Shown: one piece after another, positions 11,341 to 22,900 of the stretch
Layout of the letters: the number at the start of each line of letters is the position of its first letter
Numbering within the stretch: position 1 is the first letter of the stretch
Assembly: GCA_021018815.1 (NCBI GenBank)
Contig: JAITYX010000146.1
Span: 488,033-552,032, forward strand
DNA length: 64,000 bases
Source: Talinum fruticosum
Taxonomy: Eukaryota; Streptophyta; Magnoliopsida; Caryophyllales; Talinaceae
Reading direction: 5' to 3'
Made by a program: the position numbers and the translations under genes
The notes under the pieces: model-generated
Database searches by the model: none
Seen by the model: only the letters and a program-made list of their open reading frames with translations
Told to the model about the DNA's origin: nothing

Positions 11341-13560
11341 ATGGTACTCTCTCTCTCTCTCTCTCTCTCCCCCATACGTTATTGTTAATGAGCTTCGTGC
11401 TTGGATGAATTACGTTCATGGAGTTCCCGTTATTTCTGTAATTGGGGTATTATAAGCTGATCTGATGACTATAATGATATTATGTGCTCGATTTGCCTCG
11501 TAAAGATATGGTCTTGTTTGTGAAATTATTTTTTATTTTGTGGGTAGTTCATAAATTCATGCGATAATTATGGGTTTTTCGATGCATGATATGGTTTCTG
11601 CAAATCCTGTACTCGCTGCTTTTCAAAATACATCCACTTTAATTGACTTTTCTTATTGCACAAATACATAGTCACTTTAATCAATTTTTTTTTATTTCAC
11701 AATACTTGTTTATCAATTTTGTCCTCTTTCATTGCTTTGTTTCTCTTTTTTTCGTTAATTTTGTTCATTTTAGCTTAGTTTTTAACACAAAATTTATTAT
11801 GAATTTTATGTTTCCTTGTTGTTCTCTTAGTAACCTTAAAACGACATAAACGACATGTATATTTTGAGACGGAGGGAGTATAATATAACATTTGATTTTT
11901 GTCGAGTGGAGCGTTAATTTGTGTAAATCTTGGCATGGTTGAATAGTTGCCGCATGCAATGCGTGAATTTTGTATTATAAATTTTGTATTCTGGAATGAG
12001 ATATTAACAACAATCCAAAAGAATCTAGATTTTGTTTACAAAACGAATGGGGAAAAAGGGGATTGAAAAGGATTTAATTTGGACAGTGGGATGTTTAGGC
12101 TAACGGATGCAATTTGTTCGTGCAATTCAAACTAAAAGATTAATTATTGTTCTTATGATTTGTGGTTATGTAGGAAACCTTGGTGACTGCTGTAATTTTC
12201 AGCATATTCTAGAAAAGGGGTGAAATAGGAAAGATTTTAGTTAAGGACACTCTTGAAAGCCAATTTTGCCCGATATGTTATTTAACCCTTCTCAGTTGCA
12301 TCAAGGCAAACTTTTTCAATATATGTTAGTTACATGCTTGATGATGTTGATATAGATCAGCCTCCCCTATTGCGTTCTTTCGATTGTATTTCCGGTATAG
12401 GATATGATGGGTCAATTAGACTCATCTTTTATGCTGTGTTATGTGCAGACGACATCCAGACGCCTTGCTGATAGGAAGAGTGAGAAGTTCCAGAAGAACA
12501 TCACGCGGAGGGGCTCTGTTCCAGAGACAACTGTCAAGAAGGGTTCAGACTATCCAGTTGGGCCTCTTCTTCTGGGCTTCTTCGTTTTCGTTGTTATCGG
12601 CTCTTGTAAGTCTGCTTTCTATTTTATGCAATTTAGGTTCTTGTCTGCAATTTTTTTGGCTCTTCCTTTACAAAATGCAAGTACCATATATGCAAATGAT
12701 ATCTGAATGTCTGATATAACATCCACGGAGTTTAGTGAACATTTAATTGTATGCAAATGATATATCCGTGGCTACAGCAGGTGCATATCGGTGTCTGTAT
12801 TAGTTATCAACGGTGATTGTGTGATAATGTCCACTTCCCCAATGGAATTATTATCAGCATCGTCTTTCAGCTTTGGGTTTTAGCATATTAAAACAAAATG
12901 TCTTCATAAATAGTCTTTCATTACATACTTTCAGGCAGTGAACATTTTTAAATTTAATGTCTACCAAAAACCACCTCTCTACAATCCAGTTTTAACAGCA
13001 AGATTGTGACGTTGCTCCACCCCACCTTGCAAAAGGCGGGACTTCAATGCAATGTTTTTGTTTGGTTTGGATTTTCGATCTATCAGTTCATATTGCTGTT
13101 ATTTTAAAAACTATCCTTTTAGTGGATTACTACAATTAAGATCGATGCATCATAATTCCAAACTATGGAAACCAAAGAAAGTTCCTTTGATATGTGTTCC
13201 AATTCTTTCTTTGAATTGCCTTTTCCATTTAGTGGCTCAGTCGTGTTTAAGGTTGGAAGAGGGGTTTCAGTATCGTTGGTTGGTTATTGGGTTATGCGTA
13301 TGCACTTTGATGCCGCTACCTGTCAGTAACTTTTTCTCCAATCCCAGTCAGGGGCTAAATATGTGTTTAATTTAAATTATGATACTGGTCTCTCTCTTTT
13401 CTTTTTTTTTTTGGGGGGAGATGAATTCATGATTGTTTTCCCAACTGCCCCCTCCCCTAAAATGGTTACCTTCGTATTTTAACTGACCCTATGTTTATGT
13501 TGTGTTGTGTCAGCTCTGTTCCAAATCATCAGAACAGCGACCAGTGGAGGAATGGCTTAA
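11341..13560 (+). CDS. RAMP4: RAMP4/SERP1-type ribosome-associated ER membrane protein
   Basis: Three exons encode 68 residues, the usual length of plant SERP1/RAMP4. Exon 1 is only the ATG (11341-11343). Exon 2 is 12449-12605 and exon 3 is 13514-13560; all splice sites are GT-AG. The protein starts MTTSRRLADRKSEKF. It has the family's basic N-terminal half (RRGSVPETTVKKG) and one C-terminal transmembrane segment (LLLGFFVFVVIGSSLFQII). It ends RTATSGGMA. RAMP4 is a tail-anchored protein that binds the Sec61 translocon and stabilises membrane proteins under ER stress. Intron 1 contains a Stowaway-type MITE. There is no frameshift. Identity is very secure because nearly every residue matches the family consensus. 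Confidence 0.95.
11612..11878. mobile_element. Stowaway-type MITE in RAMP4 intron 1
   Basis: The 267-bp element is flanked by TA dinucleotides (11610-11611 and 11879-11880), the Stowaway target duplication. The left end CTCGCTGCTTTTCAAAATAC and the inverted right end CTCCCTCCGTCTCAAAATAT match as imperfect terminal inverted repeats. The right end carries the canonical Stowaway CTCCCTCCGTC motif. There is no coding capacity. It is almost the same length as the MITE in the ACOS5 intron. Confidence 0.8.
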
Positions 13561-14351
13561 TTGCACAAATATGCTGTGAACGCTATTTCTCTTGTTATGT
13601 TTTAGTTCAGAGAAAGAGAAAGATATACAAATGGGAAAAACATGTACCCTACTGTAATGTTGTTTGAACCCAAATTTTGAATAAGGATGCATTGATGCAC
13701 CAATTTCTCCACCGTTTTTCTCCATGTTTACTACACATTTCCTTTTACCGTTGTTAACTTCCATCTGTTGTATGCAATTGTATCATACCAGTGCTTCTGA
13801 TGGACCAAAAATTATAGGCAGGCTAGCTAATGTATTGCTCTACAGTACAGAGAGCCTTTGGCTAACAACTGAACTTCAAAATTGGGTTCCTCAGTCTCCG
13901 CCCCCCTTCACATTCAAGATTGAACCCGTTTCGATTGATGTCAGTTTCTGATTTGGGTCATGCTCAGCGAAGTGAATTCAGCTTTCGGTTCTAAGTAAAA
14001 ATCAACTCACCTGAATTAAACCATGACTCAATTTTAAGTCATAGTATGACACTTCACCCTCATAACTGGTTCATATGCCCACGTAGTGAAGCCCACATGT
14101 ACTCAGACGCCCTGGAAAAAGAGGAACAGAAAGAGAGAAGCAGGCAAGCCATACAAGTCACAAATATTACGACCAACATAGGCAGTGTTGACAACATTAT
14201 GCATATGCTTTTATCACTTTTATTATGTTATAATATAATGTAATACTACATGCTTGGCCAATTTTGGTTCTGATGATTCTAATATACATAACAATTAACA
14301 AATCAAAAGCGACCAAGCTTCAGATTATCCAGCACTTCAGTGATGAACCAA
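13561..14351. other. Convergent intergenic gap between RAMP4 and the F-box gene
   Basis: About 0.8 kb lies between two convergent stop codons and must hold both 3' UTRs and polyadenylation signals. I see no further gene; the ORFs are short and unconserved. Confidence 0.7.
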
Positions 14352-15539
14352 TCAAGGCGTGGCAGCAAGGCAAGGGTAAAATGCAGTACCACATGCTATC
14401 CATTGCCGTTTCCTACTCCGGGGAGCACACACCCGGGCACCTTTGACCAGTCACGGTTTGCCACATCATAGGTGACGATCCTATTCATCTGTCGTGACCG
14501 CAATGAGAGCATGAGCAAATCTATGTTGCCCAAGCAAGTCATCCGGACGTGCTTTCCGTAGAACTCTAAGCACTGTTCATTTGGCATTCTGTCAACCTCC
14601 TTCCACAGGAGCATCAGCTTCTGAAGCTCCCATATGCACACACAAGTTGCTGCATTCTTTGTAATTAACCCCACCAAAAGAATCTGGCCTCCGCACTGGG
14701 CCAAATGGTGGTCGGTCGAGTTTGGTGGGGTGGGGATCAGGTACTCCTTCCAAACTCCGGTCACCATATCATAGGACACAATCCCCTCAGGATCACAACG
14801 CATGAAGTAAGTCCTTGGACCAACAGAAACGGTATGTGATCTAAAATTCAGGGAGAGGGGTAGCCTGATAATGGGGGCAAATTCCCTTGGCGTGCCCAGG
14901 AATTCTTCAGAGAATCGTAGATGTCATACTCACCATCCCGGCCAACCCAGATAATCTTGTAGCCACCTGAATTGGAGTTTCCATTTTGAATCATCCCAAC
15001 TGCAACCCGGGACCAGACCTTCACGGATCTTGAAGGGAGCTCCTTCCAAGAATGGGTTAGGGGTTGCATACATAGAAATAACGATGCCCAATATCGATGA
15101 AGCAGATAAGACCTCCAGCAGAAGCAACGGGCAAAAGAATTACCTTTGGAGGAAGGGTTGGGATGGTGGGGTGCCACCACTTCTTCATGAAAGGGTCATA
15201 AATGGCCCCGGTGTTAACATTTTCATGTGTAATGGTGTAGAACCAAGGCTGGGATGGGGGTACCTGGGCACAGTGTTCAGAGAAGCTGGGTGAGGTGGGC
15301 AATGAATTCCATCTCCTACAAACAGAACGAAACCGGAAGAATGTTGAAATGGGAAGCCTTGCAATTACAGCCTCCAAAAGGTCATCAGGGAAGTCCTTCC
15401 AAATTTCTTGATCCATGATTTCAGATGAAGGTAGGAATCTGGATTTCTTTGCTCGATTTTGTTCTTTCCGGGGCCTCTTTGTTCGTGGAGGGCCGTATGG
15501 ACACAACATTTTTGAAGTCTTCGGTTTTCCAACTTTCAT
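14352..15539 (-). CDS. F-box protein of the At5g15710 type; three -1 homopolymer indels
   Basis: This intronless coding region gives about 396 residues after three indels are allowed for. A basic N-terminal stretch (KTSKMLCPYGPPRTKRPRKE) precedes the F-box, about residues 41-85: FPDDLLEAVIARLPI and FRFRSVCRRWNSL. That domain binds Skp1/ASK in SCF ubiquitin ligases. The rest is the kelch/galactose-oxidase-like substrate region (WFYTITHENVN, GGLICFIDIG, KNAATCVCIWELQK, LWKEVDRMPN, GKHVRMTCLGN), which from memory closely follows Arabidopsis At5g15710. Frameshifts fall in C runs of the coding strand at plus positions 15060-15063, 14873-14877 and 14420-14423. One extra C at each restores NPLTHSW, LPPII and LPRSRKRQWIACGTAF. 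The protein then ends TP-stop. The substrate is unknown. An in-frame extension upstream of the chosen ATG is possible, because the leader exon is open back to its acceptor at 15597. Confidence 0.9.
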
Positions 15540-16992
15540 AGTGACAGTACTGCAGTTATCTTTGATGGGATTCTCTTTGAGACTAAGGTAACACCACCTG
15601 CAGATGAAATAGCATGCAATAAATTGAGAATAAGCAAACAGACCAAATCCTCAATGGAAGGTAGCCACCATTAGCAACAAAAACTTCCTAAATCAACTAA
15701 TACATACATGATCAGTTGCAGTCTTCTGTACAACAATATTTTGACTTCTATGCTCAACAGTAAGAAATAACAACATTCTTATACCAGGTAACAGCATCAC
15801 AAGCGAAGCACGTCCTGGTTACACAAATAGCAGCAAAATCAACCGATTCATGCGTGGAACCTCATGGTGGGCTCCACTATGGCAATTACTCTGAAGGCAG
15901 TTCTCTTTAGCTAAAAAAATGAAAGGGAAGACAACCAACTTGGAAACCCATTAATAAGTAGCATTTTGCTTCAGCACAACTGATCAGGATGCTCTAATGA
16001 ATATCTAGACAAGATGGCAGATGCATATACTCTGCAATCTTGGCAGATTGATCTTAGTCTCCAAAAAGATTCTTGAAAGAAGTATGATGAAAGACTCTTG
16101 GAACAGTCTCCCACCTTGCACATGTAAGGTTACTAGCATCAAGATCCCCTTAACCCTACCTAGGCGGGATCCACATGGTTGTTATTATTATAAACACATT
16201 TCCCCTAGTATGAATGCTTTGTAGCTAGTTATCTACACCCAGTTAAATTAATCCTATTGAAGCCAGCATCATCAAACAGAATACTTATTACTAGTATTAT
16301 CAGAATTCAGAAGTTAATTTATTAGCTTCTTCACAGTTCTAACAGTAGTGAAAGTTTTTAACAATTTTGTTCATTTAATAATTTTCTGAACCAGGCTTGC
16401 CTGAACTGCTAAATCTGACAAAATAACACATGAAAGATGCTTGGATGACCAATAGTAAGTATAATATCACATTAATGGCTCTATTACGCTAGTTTACACA
16501 GTTCGAGGAATAACTCTTTCGAATGGGTTTCAGAGGAGCATAGGACTGATGAGATATCATACAGCCTACCTGAGATTTTAATGCCCTAATAAAGGTTAAG
16601 TGAATTACAAAAGCTTTCTCTACATAGCAGTTCCCCTATTCATCTCTTCGTTCGGCAATATGTTTAAAGAAGAACCTGACAGATGCTTCTGATTCAAGGA
16701 AGCAAAGAAACAGGTGGTACACGGCAAAACAAAGAGTCATAGTCTCAGACATTTTTAAAGATATTGGTTCAATTCAACATCAATGTGTCAAGAAAGAAAT
16801 TACTTTTCCAAATTTAGCCAGCAAAGTCTGGCTGAAAAATTTTGATTTTGGTGTCCTTTGTAACATGACACCATTAAACCCATTGTCACTCTCTATAAGA
16901 CAGTCGGCATGCCACGAGCCATCAGCTTGGAATGGTATCACCAAACAAATTCAATGGCATTGGCTTCTCCCTCTTTTACTTTTTCTCTCCAT

Positions 16993-17187
16993 ACCCTTTC
17001 CTCATCTTCCTCCCTCCCTACAGCTCGCTTTACCCAAGAGCCATTTATAGGTGAAACCAACCCCAGCAGCACCAGCCTCTCCTCTTCCTTCATCTCTTCT
17101 CCCCTGCCCTTTCCTCCTCGTCCTCCATCACTACAGCTCCCTCTACCCAAGAATTACTTATAGGTGAAAGTCAAACCAACCCCAGCT
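16993..17187. repeat. Diverged tandem duplication, polypyrimidine-rich
   Basis: Two copies of about 80 bases begin at 16993 and 17107, an offset of 114. Both run from CCCTTTCCTC through CTACAGCTC and TTACCCAAGA to TATAGGTGAAA and CCAACCCCAGC. Chance ORFs across them look serine/proline-rich only because of the CT content. Confidence 0.8.
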
Positions 17188-18578
17188 GCCAGTCATCCGC
17201 GGTAACTTGAACCAGTTCTGAACCACCTGCCTCTTACTAGCAGTTTCTGAATGTACCAGTGTCAGGAATTAGTTGTCTCCCGAGTCTTTTCAGCCCAATT
17301 TTTAAATCTATTCCTGAATAGTCGATCTCAAAGCAACTCAAGACGAAAATTGCTCTCTGAGGTACAAGTTTCTCATCAAGGTCCATATGTCCAATTACAG
17401 AACCAAATATACAAATCCAAATCAAGGAAACAGCATCAACCCTCCCCCTCTCTCTCAACACACACACACAAGGAACAGCAGTAAGGCCTCAGGAATATGA
17501 CGCTCGTCCTTAGTTATGCTTCAGTGGGAGCATTTACCAACAGCTATATCAACGCGTAACTTACCATAGATTTAAGGATATGGTTGTAGCCACTTTCAGT
17601 GGGAGCATTTACCACCAATGTCATATCATATCGAAGTAAATAAGAGTACATAGTAATATCTAACAACTGCAGTACATACAATACAACTAAAACTTTTACA
17701 GGGGTAACGCTATGTCCCCTTTTTCGTAACATCATTCAGGCACATGACCTACTTCACTTAAACAATCTATCTATGAAGGAGTAAAACATTAGTATAAGTA
17801 GCTGTTTCTGCACATTTAGAACATCCAGCTGAGCACCAAAACACTAGGGTTTCGATGAGGCTGAAGGGTTCATCATCCTCTTTTTGAGTTGGGAGAAGGT
17901 ATGGAGATCCCTAGTTATTCCTGAGGTAAAGCAACCTTACTATCAAATTCTTGCTTGCCAAAATACAGGTAAGACCATTAAGTTTCTCAGTCCATTAGCA
18001 TACTGTTTCACAAGTGCCTGAGTTTCTATTTTATGCAAAATCTCACGAAGGAATTGTTTTCTGAACAGCAAACTCCTCAATACGTGAGAAAATTCGAAGG
18101 ATTATACTCCATATTTTCCATTCGTGTCCCTGGAGAAAAATCACACTGGGATCAAACAACATAGGAATCACCCGAACCATATGGATACGCACTACTTCCT
18201 AGCTGTGTGATCCCAGCAGAAATACAGCTAATTTCAAAGAAAGTGAAGTAAACCCAGTTGATCTTATGAGATAGATAGATAGATAGATAGACAGATATAG
18301 AGAGAGAGGGGGGAGGTTCATGCTAAAACAAGCACTAGTTGGGACAGAGTAAAACCTGAAAAAGATCACAACTTTTGGACATAAAGCATGTTGGGAAAGT
18401 ATAACTAAACGATCAGGAATCACCAAAATCAAAGGCAAATACAAATTGACACAAACAGTCGAGCAGACATGAAACCAACACGATCAAGGGCAATTATAGC
18501 AGCTGAATAAAACTTCTCAAACCAAAACAAAACCAGCTTAAACCCATCAAGTTTTAGGGGGGATTTCAAAATTAGAGA

Positions 18579-18582
<4 letters not shown>

Positions 18583-18623
<41 letters not shown>
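18583..18623. repeat. (GA)n microsatellite
   Basis: About 40 bases of nearly pure GA; on the minus strand this is a CT tract inside the proposed F-box leader or first intron. Confidence 0.95.
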
Positions 18624-18630
<7 letters not shown>

Positions 18631-18843
18631 GAAACCTGGGATAGGAGTGAGAGAGCGGAAGAGGGTACGGAGACGATGGCGTATTGGGGGCGTAGAGGTG
18701 AGAGAATTGACGAAAGTGGGAGATGAACTGCCTGAGCATGCCATGGTCTTCTTCCATACCAAAACCAAAAACAAAAACATTAGAATTTACAAACCCTTAT
18801 TTGCCTGGGCAGGAGGAGGACCCCTGGAAATCAAATACCCAAC

Positions 18844-18876
<33 letters not shown>

Positions 18877-19284
18877 CGGGCATCAATCCATCCACCCAGA
18901 AACAGAGAGAGTAGACCCAGTAGTAAAATTCCACATCATAACCGAGCACGCGATATCATTCCGTACGCAACTCGCCTCTTCCAGTCTTCCCTTGAGTAAT
19001 TCATTCATTCCAACTTTTAATTTTTCCTGTTGAAAACCACCCTCACCCCACACCAACCCTAACAACCAAAATTAGACCATCTTCTCTACTGCTTTTCTTA
19101 ATTGCCATATTCTTTTTCAACATTTTATATTACATATTAGTGATTTGAAATAAATTAACTATGTTTTCTACGGAAAAGAAAGATACCAAAATTGATGAAT
19201 ATATAATTTGAACTAACTTATAAAAAAAATAAAAAAATTGAGTTAAGGTTTTAATAAAATTATCTTTGAAAGTATCCAATTTAT

Positions 19285-19380
19285 ATGTTATTTAGTTCAA
19301 CTAATAAAGTTTTTAAAAATTTTTAGAAACTTAGGTATGAATCCTATTTACATTAATTTTTTAATATTTTTTTATACAAT
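19285..19380 (+). mobile_element. Possible SINE-like fragment
   Basis: TTAGTTCAACTAATAAAG near 19290 resembles a pol III A box. GGTATGAATCC near 19335 resembles a B box, followed by a T-rich stretch. The A-box-like block is close to one at 31.6 kb on the other strand. Weak evidence without a search; the boundaries are unknown. Confidence 0.25.
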
Positions 19381-19931
19381 TTTTTTGATAGATCTATCGT
19401 GTACTTTGGAGCTAAGCTTTTGAGATGCACTTCTCTGTTCATTTGAAGGTTTGCTACAAGATTTTTTCTAGCAAAAATGAAACATGGTTGGTTGGATTGA
19501 AATAGGGTGATACTCTCTTTAGCTTCATCTAATTGGGCATAGTTTAGAAAATTTTGAGTATAATCCAAGTGTCTTATGTACTAGTTGTATATAAGAGCAG
19601 CATTATTGTACTTTCAGGAGATTTACTAATGTCATTCATGATGGCCGAATATGTAGGTATGACATTTTAAATGTTTTTAAAACTTTTTTATGATTGACTG
19701 TCGGTATAGTATCAAATTTAAATTTTAAATTTTTATAGAAATGAAAAAAATAAGAAAATATCAGTTATTAATTTTATAGTGACTTTTCACTTAATTAATA
19801 AGTGTTTCTAAGTGAACATCTTAACATAAACAGAACGAATCCAATTCCGTTGTCACTGTTAAGATTACAGGAGCACGCACTGAATATTACACATTCAACT
19901 TGGGGGTATTAACAGCATTCGGAAAAAGACT

Positions 19932-22900
19932 CTAACGTTGTTGATGGGCCTCGTTGCAACTCTTCTTGAAGTTTGCAGACTCTTCCACCAAGAAATCGCT
20001 GTCGCAGAATTCAAAAGCACGAGTTTAATTAACCGTCATCAGAAAAATTCTAGAATGATAGCGCAAATAAAAGGCCCCGAGTTATTACAAGATCCGTGCA
20101 ACCATTTCTGATAGCTCCCATCTAGGACTCCATGGGTATGCTGATAGCGGTGGAGACTGGATTGGAACCCCTTGAGCATTGAAGTGCTGCAAAGTTGATA
20201 GAAGTATTTAAAAAATAATTAATTAATTAAGATTCATGCAAAGCCAGCATGAAAGGTCTTCTGTATCTCATCTCTTCGCATAAAATGAGCATGCACTCGC
20301 AAGGCAGTTGAAAAAACTTAGACAAATATTTTCAGCTTCAGATTAAAGTCAGCTTAACCACTAGACATCACAACAGACCAGGGAAAAAGTAACATGCATG
20401 CAGATGAGGCAACCACGTCGCTGGTAAAGCTACTTCTATGTGCCCAAATTATCTTACAGCATCGCTAAAGACAAGACATCAATCTAGAAAAAATTATGAC
20501 AAAACAGAAGAAAATTTTACCCAGAGAAACTACCTGTGAACTTTGAAGAATTAAGCTTGGCTGCTGCTTTGGGAATTGGACAGGGAGGAGAAAATGCACC
20601 TGCAAATAAAGCCTTTTATTAAGCAGAAAAGTTCAAGAGCAGAAAATTGACCAAATGGCTTTTCAAACTCCAGCAATGATTCGAAGGTTTGAAGAGCAGA
20701 GAGTAACACCAATAGTCGCAGGAAAGCTAGATAGAAGCGTACAAACCCATGTAGTATTATTGGAAAAATTAGACATGTATTGCTCAGAGATAATGCACAG
20801 AATATAAATCACAATCCTGATCCTCTAAATATAATGTATATTTGGATTATCAACATGATAAGTGACATGTCAATCCCAACACATGTTGACATAAGCTAGA
20901 TACAAGAATCCTATGACATCAAATTAAGATGAATATTCTCAAACATAATCTAGATATCAACTATCGGTCCAAAAATACATGTTGACAGCAACAGTATGAA
21001 TCCCACCTGCACACAGGCCTCTACAATGAAGTACACAACCTTACCCTCTATCAACTACCAAGGCTTGGGGGCACAAGGGATGAAATATATCATAATAGAA
21101 ATATGCACACATTTCACATAAAAAAGAGGTGAGAGACTAAACATACCAAAAATGTAAAGACTCCATTTGCTACAAGAACAGTTGCCTTTCTGCCAAATAT
21201 CTGTAAAGAAACACTGAAAACGAATTAACAGGAAGAAATAGTTGGAGCACATCAGAAACAGCAAAATCCAGTTCGGTAGCACGCACCGGATCAGCTTCTA
21301 ATGGCCTTCCAAAGACTGGAGGCAGTGCCTCAATAAAGCGCCTTCTGATGCCAATAAGTGAAACTGCCTCCACAATCTTATTCAATACGAATTCAAGCAG
21401 TCAGGTACAAATGGGCAGGAAAGGTAAAAGGTAAAAGTTAACCGGAGAAACCTGCATCTGCAGAGTGTCTTCTACAGCAGGAAGATATTCAGCCAAGCAC
21501 CTACAGACGGGAAAGGTCAAATAAGGAAAGATGATGCATGTAAAATGTAATAACACAGAAGCATATATGGAAATTCAGAACAGAAGAAACGGAGCCCCTA
21601 GAGTTTCACATAACTTACATTCCATCCAGCCAATTGGGAACTTTGACATCTTCGGCAGAGAAAAGAGACCTTAATTCTGGAGTTGACACCGATTTCAAAT
21701 GCGGAGCCGACGGAGCAGATTGATACTTCCTCCCAGTCGGATATATTACCTATAAAATAGGTATACTTAATAAAGGAGAGTAGACTAGCAGAAAGGGGAT
21801 ATATCGTGAAGTCACAACAAGACACACACCCAACTACAATGCAGAGAAGAGTCGAATGGGCCAAAAGGACGGGCAATACAGAGGAGCATTACAAGAATTT
21901 GGAGAAGTCAACATGAATGCTCATGAACTTGCCTAACTATAAAATAAGATTAGAAGAGACAATCTTCATAGAAGGAAAGGATAATTTTTATTAAAAGAAA
22001 AGGGGAAAGAATTAGGGAAATGGTGTGGAAAGGAAACAATCTCAAGGTGAGATTCTGCCTAAGACAAGATAACAAAACCACATATCACAAGTCCATGAAC
22101 CTGTTTGAATTTAAGGAACTAGAAGCTTTCAACAATTTAGAGGAAACACCAGCAATCAGATGTCACACATCTGTGTAGGCAGTGATGTTTACAAGGGTAA
22201 ACTGTTTACATCTATATCTCCCTAAACCCCACGAAAGGGGCGCCCACATTGGGAGGAGGATTTGTTGTAAGTCACAAAAAGTTGGCTCCTACATGTCCAT
22301 TACATAATTCATAAGCATGCTATCATCACTGTCCACATTGACTTAATGCTGCTGACCACCATTCAGACAACATGAAGAGGGTGTAACAACCTTTTAGGAA
22401 AGTACAAGTACAGACCTGCAAGTAAATTTTTGCTGATGCCTCCAGGGACAAGAAGGAATCATACTATTTATGTTTGTGTCTAGCAACGGTACTGCAAATT
22501 TCACCTCCTCTGGCTATGCTAAAGTTAAAAAAAAAAAAAAAAGGCCAAAAACAATAGTATTATTGTATTACCAGCATTCAAGTCAACTTACAATAACTTG
22601 ATGGTAAATAAAGAATACTTTTAAGCTTTGGAGAGTACCTTTTCAGTACCTGAAGTTAAACTCATCTCGATCCCCTGCAACATGAGGTGAATACAAATTA
22701 TAAAATTCTACTCCCATTAGCAGGAGAAAGACAAGACACGATAACAAAGAACTAGGAAAGGAACAAAAAGAAAAAATTTTCAGAAAATAAAATTACAATT
22801 AGACGCCATTTGCTAAATCCTCATGGAAAATTGCAGAGAAGGCTGGGAGAGACTTCACATCTAGGACCCACGGACCACAGGGAATATCAATTCCCTATAA

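Larger units (their letters stand above)
15540..18790 (-). other. Probable spliced 5' leader region of the F-box gene
   Basis: On the minus strand a TTTCATCTGCAG acceptor places an exon start at 15597, so at least one exon lies further upstream. A candidate first exon lies around 18.64-18.78 kb, next to a (CT)n tract and a weak CCCAG/GTTTCC donor; this is a guess. In between I see no conserved coding sequence. There are two local duplications (16.99-17.19 kb and 17.52-17.61 kb), a GATA tetranucleotide run near 18.27 kb and a (GA)n tract. Confidence 0.4.

Noticed and set aside
14396..15539. F-box locus as three separate small genes
   Set aside because: The three frames join into one At5g15710-like protein at single-base C-run indels.
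18547..18780. Minus-strand ORF MACSGSSSPTFVNSL... as a protein gene
   Set aside because: Overlaps a CT repeat and has no recognisable domain; at most a leader exon of the F-box transcript.
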